A stretch of DNA of 64,000 bases from Ptychodera flava (taxonomy: Eukaryota > Hemichordata > Enteropneusta > Ptychoderidae). Below are positions 12,568-25,026 of the stretch, piece after piece (position 1 is the stretch's first letter; each line of letters starts with the position of its first letter). The notes beneath the pieces are model-generated. The model was not told where the DNA came from. It did no database searches and saw only the letters and a list, made by a program, of their open reading frames with translations. The stretch covers positions 62,001-126,000 of the forward strand of contig NW_027248397.1 in the NCBI RefSeq assembly GCF_041260155.1, written 5' to 3'. A program made the position numbers and the translations under genes.

Positions 12568-13686
12568 CTACAAAAATGTGAACAATGTTAAAATTGCTTA
12601 TTCACCAATAAGAACTAAATCCTGTCGGCATGGTATGAGGCATATACCGAAAAAGTCTGACAATGTTATTGAAACAAAAAAGTCACAGTAATCAAGGAGT
12701 ATGCTTTCATTGTGATTGGAAATTAAGGATGTACGATCGGAAAAGGGAAAAGTAATGTCATTTTTTTCAAATGGGTTTTTTGAATACCTAAATATGAGAG
12801 TAGTCCAAAACTTTGGAAAAAGATGGGGTCACCGCGCTTTTTTTTTTTACAAAATGACATTAAAAATTCACGGTTTTTTCACAAAATCACTAAAAATCAA
12901 TTAAACAGGTCATCATTTTCCTATTTATATCATGATTGCATTTTTCACTTTTACACTGCAAAGAACAAACAGATTATCAATTTAAGCTACTTTGAAGATT
13001 TTACTTCCATTAAAATTGAGCTAAAAAGTCACTATATTTATTTTGTAAATTGCGACAAATATGCCCAAAATTTTAGCAATGGGAGAGGGTAATTTATTAA
13101 TTATTGATAGTTTGGAATAGAGTCAATTTTCTCAAACTTTGCTAAACGATAACTTTTTTTGAATTTTTCAAAACCACATTTTGTTTAGTAGGTCTGTCTA
13201 AAGAGCACGTCATAGGTATTAAATAATCCGCTTTCAAACATTCCAAATTTGAATAAAAGATTTTTCAAAGACACACATCTCTCTGTCTCTCTTTGTCTCT
13301 GTCTGTCTGTATATCTGTCTCTCTGCCATTATATTTTTTGGTGGGAACGCTATTGTTGTGGAATATATCGCTAAACAACAACCAGAACAATAACTTTGAA
13401 ATAATGATACACTGTTACCGGTCTTCGTGCAAAATTATTTGAATAAAGTCGAACGCCATATGAGTGGTGGGTCACCCTCTCTGCGAACAGATCGCGGCCA
13501 TCTTAGCATAATTTGTTCTGCTACATTTTGAAGTATTGCAGTTGCATTGTATGACCAGACACCATAAAATGGCATAGCATTATACGATTTAGTGACTGTA
13601 ACGTTAAAGTGGGAGAGAGATAGATGGAATTGTTGAAGTATTACGATTCCGATATCCATATCGAGTACCGAGTCACATTTACTTAC

Positions 13687-13785
13687 CCGATCCTTAGCAT
13701 TGACATCTGCACCATGTTTAATCAGCAATTCAGCGACGTCTGCATGACCTTCTCCAGAAGCCGCATGCAATGCTGTGGATTCGTT
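13687..13785 (-). CDS. Ankyrin-repeat exon 2 of array
   Basis: An intact 99-bp, phase 0-0 exon. The encoded repeat starts NESTALHAASGEGH and ends GADVNAKDR, which is close to the ankyrin consensus, with the TALH tetrapeptide, the AEL-LI second helix and the GADVN hairpin. Acceptor and donor match those of the other units. There are no stops or indels. The exon is symmetric, so inclusion or skipping would add or remove exactly one repeat. Confidence 0.9.
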
Positions 13786-14911
13786 CTACAAAAATGTAAA
13801 CAATGTTAAAATTGCTATTCACCAATAAGAACTAAATCATGTCGGCATGGTATGAGGCATATACCGAAAAAGTCTGACAATGTTATTGAAATCAAAAAAG
13901 TCACAGTAATCAAGGAGTATGCTTTCATTGTGATGGGAAATTAAGGATGAACGATCGGAAAAAGGGAAAAGTAATGTCAATTTTTTCAAATGTTTTTTTT
14001 GAATACCTACATATTAGAGTAGTCCAAAACTTGGGAAAAAAGATGGGGTCACCGCGCTTTGTTTTTTTTTACAAAATGTCATTAAAAATTCACGGTTTTT
14101 CTAAAAATCACTAAAAATCAATTAAACAGGTCATCATTTTCCTTTTTATATCATGAGTGCATTTTTCACTTTTTTACTGTAAAAGAACAAACAAATTATA
14201 AATTTAAGCTACTTTAAAAATTTTACTTACATTAAAATTGAGCAAAAAAGTCACTTTATTTATTTTTCAAATTGCGACAAATATGCCCAAAAGTTAAGCA
14301 ATGGGAGAGGGAAATTTATTAATTATTGATAGTTTGGACTAGATTCAATTTCTCAAACTTTGCAAAACATAGCTTCTTATGTGAATTTTTCAAAGCCACA
14401 TTTTGTTTAGTAGGTCTGTCTAAAGAGCACGTCATAGGTATTAAATAATCCTCTCTCAAACATTCCAAATTTGAATAAAAGATTTTTCAAAGACACACAT
14501 CTCTCTGTCTCTCTCTGTCTCTGTCTGTCTGTATATCTTTCTCTCTGCCATTATATTTTTGAAGGCGAACGCTATTGTTGTGGAATATATCGCTAAGCAA
14601 ACAACGAGAACAAATACAACTTTGAAATAACGATACACTGTTACCGGTCTTCGTGCAAAATTATTTGAATGAAGTCGAACGCCATATGAGTGGTGGGCCA
14701 CCCTCTCTGCGAACAGATCGCGGCCATCTTAGCATAATTTGTTCTGCTACATTCTGAAGTATTGCATGGCATTGTTTGACCAGGATACCATAAAATGGCA
14801 TAGCATTATACGATTTAGTGACTGTACGTTAAAGTGCGAGAGAGATAGATGGAATTGTTGAAGTATTACGATTCAGATATCCACATCGAATACCGAGTCA
14901 CATTTACTTAC

Positions 14912-15010
14912 CCGATCCTTAGCATTGACATCTGCACCATGTTTAATCAGCAATTCAGAGACGTTTGCATGACCTTGTCCAGAAGCCGCATGCAATGGTG
15001 TGGATTCGTA
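14912..15010 (-). CDS. Ankyrin-repeat exon 1 of array (transcription order)
   Basis: This 99-bp exon, the most upstream of the array, encodes one 33-residue ankyrin repeat beginning [14 protein letters not shown]. It shows the family signature TPLHAA, the helix-turn glycine-histidine and the GADVN loop. The acceptor (TTTTTGTAG) and the donor (GTAAGT) place exact codon boundaries at both ends (phase 0-0). It differs from its neighbours by N and S where they have D and A (HANVSEL against HADVAEL). Ankyrin repeats are protein-interaction modules; the partner cannot be inferred. In the mature mRNA it could follow the 42780-42881 exon directly without breaking the frame. Confidence 0.88.
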
Positions 15011-15167
15011 CTACAAAAATGTAAACAATGTTAAGATTGCTATTCACCAATAAGAATTAAATCCTGTCGGCATGGTATGAGGCATATACTGAAAAAGTCT
15101 GACAACATTATTGAAATAAAAAAGTCACAATTATCAAGGAGTATGCTTTTATTGTGATGGTAAATTA

Positions 15168-17846
15168 ACAAAACGCACAGCTTGCACTCTGATACTGAAG
15201 GTGACAAATAAATTAACAAATAAAAACTAGAAACGTCAGCAGTTGACTCATAGTAGTCATTTATTTACAAAAAACGAACAGAACAAAACAATGCGCATTG
15301 CATAGTCCATCAACGGCGACGCAATTTAAACTCGTCCTTGAATACACTGTATTCAATCCATCAATAATCAAATAAAGATTATCATACGCCGAGAAATGCG
15401 TTGACCTTTGGTCTTGTACACACATGTATAAAGTACCGCCGACTTTAAGGAAATGACATTTTAAGTTTTATCAAAGATTTTAAGCTTAATATAAAATAAT
15501 AACGTGTTTTTCGGAGGAAGTGTTAATAGTTTGCCTGATAGACTGCAGTGTATTATTATTATGTAATATAGATCACATCTTTGCCCTTTTATAGTTGCGC
15601 AAAAAGGTGACTCACAAAATCCGTCACCCTCACAATAACATCGCCCCTGTAATTTCTTTTTGGTCGCTAAGCCTGTCAAATTTTTTGTCGGCAAAGACGC
15701 ATCTTAGACCGGCAATTGTTTTTAAACTTTTTTAAAACCAACGTGCTACTGTAGTTCGGGAACACTTCAAAATTGATAAAGTTTGTCATACATATCTCGG
15801 AATGTTAAAATATCACGGCTTAAATTCGGCGGTAAACGTCACCAGGACAGAGTGATATGGAGCGATATTGACATGGGAATACGATAAAAACATTGATTAC
15901 AGAGATTGTTGCAGAGAATGTGTTTATATAAGAGGAAATTTTTACATCCTACTACGCAGCTTACTGAACTGCCACTAGCCATTAGGATATTTTTTACTTC
16001 CCGTCATATCCACCTATTACTTGTTTCCGACGCATGTAAAAATAACTATTAATGTAATATAATTATGAACTGGTAACGTCATGCCACAAGTCTTTTCGCT
16101 TGAATTTTTACTAGGGAATTACTCAAACCTGATTGTTGCGATCAGTATCCGTCTACAGTTCAGTCCTCACCAGACATCAGATGTACCGCGAACCGTATTT
16201 GAAAACGAACACGCCGGTAGAATTTAACTTGGTGACTTTATTTTCAAAATACCATGAGAGTTACAACTTCAGCTACGTAACGTCCTCTCTCTCAGAGACT
16301 AATTTCTTTCCCATTTATTCTAATTGTGTTTTTTAGTATGTGATCAACATTTGCTCTGAAGATCTCATTCATTTGATTCTGTACACTTTTATAATATGGT
16401 ACCACCTGAGGGCGTTGTAAAGTTGAAACATCATGCGAAAACGCCTGTGAAACAGCGCTTCGTACTAGGATGTGAAGCATGATGCATAGTGTGCTTACCA
16501 CAGATAGCTATGACATAAATATCAACTACATAATAGCTTTATTTCTGTAAATTGCTCAGTACAGTTACATTCTACTTGTACGTTACATGACAATAACATT
16601 TCGAGCTGTTGCATGTAGGTCCCATTAAAGCAAATATGAAATTTTCTCAAATATTTCTCTGGTTCAATTATTTTTTCCGCGTTCTATAACAGTCTAGAGA
16701 ATGAAATGTTACTTCCTCAAAATGAAATTGATATTGATTTCGTCAGTGTTCAGCATGAAGGAACAAAAACGTTTGCCATCTAAACTCTGACGTAATATCG
16801 GAGATACATGTGAAGAATACTGTTACCGTAAATATATAAACTGATGAAATATTTCTCTGTTTGACGTCATCCTATACGGATATATTTCGCGGAGCCGTAC
16901 AACTTCGAATCGAAGGCGAAAAGTTATGCGACTCCGCAAAAAACACTAGTCAACGGGATTATATATTTATCACATGAACAGTCTTCATAATTTTCGGTCA
17001 AAATAATAGTCGAGTAATACAACAACATTGTCGCGACTTTGGTTTTATTTCCCTGGATTATTTCATTTATGAGTAAAACGACCCATCGACTTGGAGATAT
17101 GCAAATATTTACTGGATACTTCATAAATCCGATCAAGTTTAAATTTTGATAAACCGAATTCAATTTTAGCCAATCAGGTATGCTGATTCGGTCAGTCACG
17201 TGAACTTGTTGATCATTGTCTCGCGCTGTCTCGACGCCAAAGGAAGTCCGTCGTCGCGTCGGCTGAGAAGAGAGGGGGCTTCAGCGTAACTGCAGAGTAA
17301 TTTAGAATATTTTAAAATGCATTTATGAAGAAAGACAACACCAAGATCGAAACTATAGTTTTTATTCTAGAAGGTGTCGAAGCTTTAAAACCATCACTAA
17401 CATACTATCGTGGCGAGCCCGAACAGTTTAATTTGATGACATCCACCAGACTCTGACCCAGACTAAGTACGTGGCCCCGGTCAACGCCGGTGTCAACTCG
17501 TCAATCTCGATCCCGATGGTCACTGTTTATGTCTTACAAATTTTGATTTTTGCAGTTACACACATCTCTTATCCGCGGATACCTTCAAATTTGTAACTTG
17601 ACTCTGTTCTGTTGTCCTGGTCAACTACATACATCCATGGCGCGGCTCTGCAGAGTTCAGGCTACAGCTATATCTGACAGCTGATGTTTTGGCTACAGTA
17701 CTACGCTGCCAGTTCGATTCGAATCTATAATTTAAAGAATTTTATGAGATGAAGGTTATTTAGCGTTGTTTTTCGAATGATTTGAAATATTTTGCCTTCT
17801 TCGTCGCTTTGCGAAGATCATACTGCACTTATTTATACAGTTGAAC
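15168..17846. other. Gene-free stretch between array and TTAA transposon
   Basis: Unique-looking, AT-rich DNA with only short open frames (under 100 codons), none resembling a known family. It is probably part of the long intron of the ankyrin gene. The only structure seen is the inverted repeat at 16889-16937. A short CpG-rich patch lies near 17220-17290. Confidence 0.6.
16889..16937. repeat. Imperfect 17-bp inverted repeat (hairpin)
   Basis: The left arm GCGGAGCCGTACAACTT (16889-16905) pairs with the right arm AAGTTATGCGACTCCGC (16921-16937) at 14 of 17 positions across a 15-nt loop. It is isolated and GC-richer than its surroundings. It could be the centre of a degraded palindromic MITE; no flanking target duplication was found. 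Confidence 0.55.
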
Positions 17847-17850
17847 TTAA

Positions 17851-20800
17851 GGGGGAGACCCACATTCACATACACTTTTCTTTAACCTGATTTTTCACCA
17901 TTAAAATGAATCTTTAACCCAACATGTAGTATATGTTTGGGTAGGTCTACAGTTGAAGATTATAAAAATTGTGAGAATATTTCAAAACCTGTTTGCGTGT
18001 GTTTGTTTTGCTCAAAAATGTGTGTTTTTGAGTTTTTTCACTTAAAAAAGTGTAAGTACGAAAGGGTGATGGCCATTGGTAAGCCGTTTACTGCAATCGA
18101 TAGCAGGGTAAGGTGTGTAAAAAACCGTGTCTTGGATTTTTGATACTCCGCTTTGTTTTTGCACAATTAGCCTTGAAAGTGAGAAGTGGTGGATTCTGAA
18201 TAAATTAACGGCTTTTGTCCACGTTTGTCACGATATCTTTTGTTTTCGGAACTTAATCGAATTCTGAGACATGGTTTTGTAGGAACAGTCACTAACTACA
18301 ACCTGTGCAAAGATAAGGCTAATCCGTCAACGCGGCGCCATGTTACACTCTCCAGAAGTTGCGATACATTGCCAAAACGGAACGGAGTAAATCGCAGAAA
18401 TGTGTATGCGACCCTTCGAGTCGCACAAAGTCAGCTAAAATTCCGGTTCGCTCACATTTTCGGTGGAAATTCCCAGCCCATAATGAAGTACAGGACTTTT
18501 TACACGATTGTTTGAATTTGCGGTGTGAATGAAATTATACATGACGTGAAAATTGGAAGAAAATGAACACTGAAACGGCCAGTTCGCCGCGTAAGCGTTA
18601 GGCTTTATTTACACAACTGTCATTCCGAGCTAAATCTGGGGATAATCTTCTTGCTAAATACAAACTAGCGTATTAACTGTGCACTGTAGTGTACCAGTTA
18701 AAATTTGATTATCAAGCGAAGAAATGGCTGGCTGCATATATACTTCGTAAAATTATGTGAGTTTGCATGCCAAGTCCGATGACATTGTGTTTTCCTCTCT
18801 TTTGGTTGCGCAATCGTCACCGCGCTTTCAGCTTCCTGCCCAGAGAGAGACACGTGACAATGAATTTACAATGTGGTACATACCGACAAAGACGAAGTTC
18901 ATTCAGACGCCGTGTTGAGTACGTTAGCTTTTACGTTCCGTACTGCATATTGAAGTACGATCACAGTCCGCCTTGAACGTGGCATGGAGCTAAAAACGGA
19001 ATGCTACATGAACGCGGTTTCCGACCTCAGAAGCACCAGTGCCGGGCTAACTTTGTGTTGTGCCATGTTAGAACCCATCGTTAGGCTAAACTAAATATAA
19101 CACCTGACAATATCTGGTATCTAAAACGATTTCCTAATAGAAAGATAAAAGGTTGGCGAAAAACTGAAATAAATCGATTCTGACACGAAACTTGAACAAT
19201 TCTAAAAGCGACTTGTTTTGGCTTCGCGAGTGCCATGGAGGCGAGTACCTAAAACAGATGTGAATCTGTGACCACGCTGATATTAAACTGAATGCGTCAT
19301 TCTAAAACCGCGACGGTCGAATTTTGTACAAGTAATGAAATGCGTGAACTTCAATCAAACAGTTGAATATCGCGTTGGCTGATGTGTGGAAACGAGCATT
19401 CGTCGTTCTCCGGAGGCGACGATAGATAGGCCAGCAGCACGCTGTTTTTCAGCGTGGATTGAGTTTATCCACAGGAAAAAGTAGTTGCTGATTCAAAAAA
19501 GCACGTTCATGGTTGTTTAATTTTTTTCAAATTCATGGAAATTATTCTCTCATTTTCAATTTTGGCTTCATTAAATTTATTGCATAAGTTTATAATTACC
19601 TAATAACAATTCAATCGCAATGATTTTAAAGCTATACCGACATGAATTTGTGCTGTGAAATATCGCATACTTTTCAATCGAGATTGATTTCGACCCTGGA
19701 CTTCGACTCACTTCATGAGCAGTCCGCCAATAAAAGTTCAGTTGATCGAGACAAATTATATATGCTCTATGATTAGCTCCGGTACAGATTGAAAAACAAA
19801 TGCTTGGTCAACATTGCGTTTACATTGTAAATCACGGCATCATTCTAAACTGTACGTGCATTACCCGCATCACGTTCCCTCTGTGTCCGCATAGAATTTA
19901 CAAAACAATAAGCTCACGTTTCCAAACCGGGCAGAGCAGACACCGGCGCGATTTTCTCGTTATAAAATTTCGAACTATTGGCATATTTCTAATTTCTACT
20001 GAGAGGAATGTTGCTCGCCCAATTGTCGAAACAAAAAGACGTCGCAACCATTTTCACAAAAAAGATAGAAAACTTGTGGTGACGTACAGACAGGAACGTA
20101 ATCTTCATTGCATGCTTTACGTGTAAACCGTAACGTAGCGGTAACAATTTTGGTTGCCCGACTTCACTGGGCATTTGCAGACGTTAAAAAATCATCTGAC
20201 ATTTTTATCATCAGTCGCAATTAGTTCGGAGCGGGATTGATTTTGAATGTCGACCTTCATAAGGTGCAGACAAACATGTAAACTGTTATCAGAAAAAGAC
20301 GTAATTTTTGGATTTTCGGAGTAGCCTAGTTTGATTGGGCGGGGTCAGTTTTGAATGTCAGACTATACTTTTCATTGAGTCCACGTCATTTGTTAGCGGA
20401 CACAAATGTACGTTTTGGTTTTCGGCGGCGATTAATTTTGAATGCTGGACTTTATTTAGCAAACATGTAAAGACAAAGACCTACTGTTTGGATTTTCGGC
20501 CGTTATTTTTTTTGTACGGGAACAGTTTTATTTAACTACGTGTTATAGGAAAACGAGGTAAAAATTACGTAAACTACAACGAGCAGCCTCTCTGTTGTGC
20601 GCAAGATGTATCACCAGTTTTTGTTCGAAGCTCAGTTTAGTGTTGAATGAGTAAGCGTTCTGCGTTACATTCCTCGCTTGCGACCATTTCCAGTTTACAC
20701 CTTTTCAACGCATCGGAAACTGGAGTTTTAAGCCTGACTGTAACTCTGACAATTTTAACTGTTCTCTCATTCCCGGCCATATGCTTGATATTTCACTTTT

Positions 20801-21152
20801 GTGGACCATGCTTTTGCAATCGACGGCTACCTTCAGCATGTTCAGTAGCCACGACATACTTCCTGCCGGCAGCTGGGAAGAAGACTGACGCATGCGCACT
20901 CCTCCGGACGGAATTAACGTAATCTACTTACGCTCTTGAGATAGCATTGACTAATCTGGAAACCGTTAAGACATAAGAAAAACACGGCACGCGAACTGGC
21001 CTACAATGTTCACTTTTGTTAAAATCTAACTCATTTCCGAGTATGTTATGGTTTCAAACTTATCGTCCACTCAAAGGCCATATTAGACAGATTCAAAATT
21101 TACCATAAAACAAAAAATGACCAAAATCACTCAAGGAAGGTGGGTCTACCCC
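17851..21152. mobile_element. Non-autonomous DNA transposon with TTAA target duplication
   Basis: The two ends form an inverted repeat of about 17 bp: GGGGGAGACCCACATTC at the left and, on the other strand, GGGGTAGACCCACCTTC at the right (15/17). Each is flanked directly by TTAA (17847-17850 and 21153-21156). TTAA duplications are typical of the piggyBac and Kolobok-type superfamilies. The 3.3-kb interior has no frame longer than ~108 codons and no transposase motif, so the copy is non-autonomous. It contains three diverged ~100-bp subrepeats near 20220-20510. Superfamily assignment is inference. Confidence 0.65.
20220..20510. repeat. Three diverged ~100-bp subrepeats inside the TTAA transposon
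   Basis: The motif TTTTGAATGT/C followed by a GGATTTTCGG/GGTTTTCGG motif recurs three times (near 20238, 20350 and 20434) at roughly 85-110-bp spacing. It is part of the transposon interior and has no coding potential. Confidence 0.45.
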
Positions 21153-21156
21153 TTAA

Positions 21157-23330
21157 GTTGAGGCGTAGCAGTTGGGTATATCGCCAAGTTCAACATCCGC
21201 ACACATTGAACCGTCCCTGTGACTCGACTGGAGTGCTGATAATGTTACTAATTTTTTATTATCCAGCTATTGTTGTAAATGAGCTTCAGATTTCCACCTG
21301 TAAGCTAACGGCCGCTCTCCAAGCAGTCGCTTGCGTTTTATACAATGTATGGCACCGGTAACGAATAATCCGACAACACTTAGTCTACCTTGTTAAATAA
21401 CGATGTGTATATGGATACTTATGTGATGAGATCATAATAACAACTTAGTTCTACGAGATGACCTTTCTTTCTTTCTTTTCTTTCTTTTGTAACAGCTCGT
21501 CTACATTTGCTTTTGAATATTTTCCATTTTGGGGTTATTTAAACCTAAATGTTTCAGTCTTCGATTTTCATGGATACCATTGGGTAATTGATGCTTTTTA
21601 TTCGACGACATATCTTAGGCCGTGGGAAACGAGATAAGATATAAATGCGAAAACGTGGTAAAGAAAAAATTCAGTTGAAGAGTAACACTCATTTTTTGCC
21701 GAGCATGGACAAACAAAACTTCTCAATGGAAGTGGATGTGCCTCTTTTCTTGCAAACGACTTTCGTTTCATTTCTTTATCAACATAAGCCATTTGCGAAG
21801 AAGCCGCGGAGATACAGAACAGTTTTAGATATGACAATGAAAGCTGTTGCTGATAACGGATGAATATTAACTGGCTGTCTGAGCATCCGGGTATCTTGAT
21901 TCACAATCACGTACATCAACTGTAGTCACGCACGGTTTTCATGTTGCCGAGCAACCACTTAATAATTGAACTCAAGTGTCCTTATTCAAATTGCTCCCGT
22001 TAGACCGCAACACACTAGCATTCATAGGCAGGTGTATTGACAAAATCCTGACCAAATCATTTTACAAATCACTAATTGAGATGAAAGTGTCAGATTGTGT
22101 AATTGACATTCAGAAATTTTGAAATCGAAATACCTAAATTGTCGGCAAGTTAATCGACTCTTTTTAATATTGCTAATTGTACTTGATCACGGATCATTTT
22201 CGCCGCTCGTGAACTAACATCGTTTTAATATACATACTTCTTTTTCAATTTTTTGTACATGGAGTAGGTTTGTGAACATTGTAGTTCTGAGTCGATGAGT
22301 TAATTTGGCCGTCGGGTGGCAAATTGATTTATCACAACTCTTGCTCTTCCTCCGGGTAACAATACAGCATCAATTTGAAGATAATCTATTGCATCGATTG
22401 TATCAACTTGAATTTGATCACTTGGATATCTATAATCCATTTGGATTGATGATAAAATGTACTAAATCTTTCATAACACCTTTAGATAGCGATAATCAGT
22501 AATAGACAATATTGTCGCATGAACAAAGTCATTGAATGCCGTTGCAAGCACCAGTAGAAAGCAGATTTGAAAATAATTCACAGTTTTTATTTGCAAAGTC
22601 AAGGTTAACTTACAGCTCAATTCATTTGGTCAGACTGTAGTATTAACGATGGCAGTTTGCCAGCCTTTACGTTCAGTGGCTTTTGAAATCTTCCTACCAC
22701 ACTGTATGCTGAATATCCCTCTTATCTGGTAAATTCCTCATGATATGCCACTCCTTGTTTCATGCGTGTTGCTCTCTCCTAGCACGCTAGTTTTTAGTAT
22801 ATGTCCCAGTATGATAGCAATTGCACTGGAATTGATGTAGCTAAAGTAAATCTTGATGTTAACAATTTTGACGATCCTCTTCATACTCTATCAAAATTGC
22901 AGGTCGTTCAAACATCATAGTTTTATTACCATAACAGACACACATGCATGCAAATTGAGAAATGTACTTATGTATTTGAAGTGGACCTTTCGAGAGAAAG
23001 CGTTATCTTGTCTGTCTAAAGTAAAGTAGAAACAGAATATACGATTCTTAAATGCAAAACAATTGAAAATCTACATTTATGTTTTAGACGAACTGTTCGA
23101 ATTTAATTAACTTCGAATGACATTCTGACTTTAACACCAGTGGGTCAATCGTGAATGTGCAACTCTTCCGTTAGCACAGATGAAAACATTTAATATTCAA
23201 ATCTATTTATTGTCAAATACTTTGTACTTTAGACTACCTATACTTGAAATTTGAAGTAATAATTTTAGGGTTTCAAGACTTGTGACGTTTCTGCAGAGCG
23301 TCCCGTTCGGATAAAGAATTCATTTTAGGT
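21157..23330. other. Gene-free stretch with a CTTT microsatellite
   Basis: AT-rich sequence with only short random open frames. A (CTTT)n-like tract lies at 21463-21488. No exon with convincing splice sites and no repeat-family ends were recognised. Confidence 0.55.
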
Positions 23331-25026
23331 TGCCTTCAAAAAATGGTGATAGAGGGGGGTTAGGCCGGAGGAATCGCAATTGAAATCTTATTTTTTCAGA
23401 CCCCCTTCAAACCCTCAAAAATTTCAAGTCCCCCTGTCTATATGGTCAAAACTTTTCAAGTCCCTCACCATTGCCATATAGCCGTCAATTTATTAGGAAT
23501 GCACGTGGAATAAAAATAAAAGTGTATTACGTAGCTCTGCACGGAGACGTTTAACACACGTCTTATCAGCAGGTTGTAGAGCCATATACCTAGGGCAAGT
23601 TCTTTAATTGATTCATTCTCAATGCATCAGTGGACGTTTTGGATTTATCAGTCTAAGCTGACTTGAGTTTATCAAACTCTGGTCAGTTCAGGTCAATGGC
23701 ATAAAAGGCACAGAAAATGATAATCATGGTATAAAAATTGTGTATTCGTGGCTACATTTTACCAAATTGTGTAAAACTAAGCACAGTGACCTACTGATTT
23801 TTTTAAGAGTACAATACATACAACTTAAATGCTACTTATAAATATTTTACAAAATTGACAATACTTGAAGGCTAAATATTTCATCAAATTAATGTTTTAA
23901 TCTCAGAAATTTTGGGTGTGATAGTGGCAAATTTGGTAAAAAATAAATGACTCTATTTAGTCACACACTTTTAATTTAAATTAGAGTCTTTACTATTCAA
24001 AGTTTTACTTTTGTGTTATTGTACGATGAGATGTGCAAATTTCATTCACTGCATGGACTTGAGTGGTTTTATATATTGATTTAAGTAATCTTAGAAAAAC
24101 TTTGACCTTTCATCGTACATTTGTATAAGATCAAACATGGCGACCCCCTTTTTCTCTAATATTTGATGTTTCTCAAATGCAAGATTTCAAAAGTCTATAG
24201 TAACTGTTAGTATCCTAATTTTCTCTGTGTTGCGCTCTGGCCGGATCTTGTGTACATGTATGCTTCACTGTCAATTGAGTGTCCTATGTCTGATAGCTCA
24301 GTATGTTGCCGTGAGTGTGTGGGGGTTCGAATCCCATTTGGATTATAGTAAAAGTTAATTTTTCTTAACCTACATCAGAGTCAGAGCTATCACTATCACT
24401 GCCAGTATGCAATAGCAGGGCAGTAACTGTATTTTGACAATACTTTTGTTCAGTTTATACAATTGTGCTCTTGTTTTACCCCCTGTGAAGCATGTTGAGC
24501 TGTCCAGTATTCACCTTGCCAACACAGCCTACGTGTACCGTGCATTTGTATCATTGACAAATAACTTTCAGTCTCCAATCTAATTAAATAATCGCCAAAA
24601 TTTAGACCAACTGGCTTTGTTGACAAACTGAATATTGTGTTTTTCCGCGTGGTGTAGAGAGACACCAAGAAACTGTGTTCGATACAGTGCATAGAAATAT
24701 TGAAAAAAAATTATCAACAGTTGCAGCTCCTGCCCCATTAACAGGCTAACTTGTTGTTTTTACAAAAATTTACGTGCATTCATATATTTTAGATTTTTTC
24801 GAGATTAGAGTCATAAAATGCGACTCTACGCTTCTAGATTTTGTTTAGTTATTACTAACATTAGAACCATTGGACGACATAAAAATGTTAAGAGCCAAAA
24901 TATTTTTACGTCCCGACCAATAGACAGAGTGAAACTTTCAAGTCCCTCCCCCTCGACTACCCCTACAATTTTCGAATCCCCTCGCTCTGAATTCCTCCAG
25001 GCGCCCCCCATTTTTTTTAATGAGGC
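23331..25026. mobile_element. Probable ~1.7-kb DNA transposon with G/C-rich inverted ends
   Basis: The left end (TGCCTTCAAAAAATGG, then a G run and GGAGGAAT) is mirrored at the right end, whose complement reads GCCTCATTAAAAAAAATGG, a G run and GGAGGAAT. Both ends continue inwards into C-rich TTTCAAGTCCC stretches on opposite strands. No transposase frame is visible and no clear target duplication was found. A similar G-rich end starts at about 63825, supporting a repeated family. Confidence 0.42.
24291..24345 (+). other. tRNA-like remnant (SINE or tRNA pseudogene)
   Basis: An A-box-like TAGCTCAGTATG (about 24294-24305) is followed by a perfect B box GGTTCGAATCC (24324-24334). The gap between the boxes is about 18 nt, too short for a normal D/anticodon arrangement, and no acceptor-stem pairing is apparent. 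This is a decayed tRNA-derived sequence, not a functional tRNA gene. Confidence 0.4.

Larger units (their letters stand above)
1..15167 (-). repeat. Tandem array of ~1.22-kb units, each with one ankyrin-repeat exon
   Basis: About 12 direct repeats of ~1.22 kb run head to tail. The start-to-start spacing of the exons is mostly 1206-1233 bp; two intervals are longer (1429 and 1606 bp) because of internal duplications. Every unit has, read on the minus strand, a short acceptor ending in TAG, a 99-bp exon for one ankyrin repeat, a GTAAGT donor, and ~1.1 kb of intron containing a CAGA/GA-rich microsatellite. Introns look nearly as similar between units as exons do, which implies recent duplication or ongoing gene conversion. 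The array stops abruptly at about 15167 and continues past the left edge. It forms the middle or 3' part of a minus-strand gene whose earlier exon is probably at 42780-42881. Confidence 0.93.

Noticed and set aside
455..14701. Minus-strand intron frames starting MAHHSYGV or MTHHSYGV
   Set aside because: They lie within the introns just downstream of each donor, cover the microsatellite, and differ between units by frameshifts. They are not coding.
804..15034. Plus-strand open frames of 61-67 codons at every array unit
   Set aside because: They are exact antisense shadows of the ankyrin exons and their flanking introns. The minus-strand exons have the domain signature and splice sites.
24291..24345. 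A functional tRNA gene
   Set aside because: The A-B box distance is too short and no acceptor stem pairs, so only a relic is reported.
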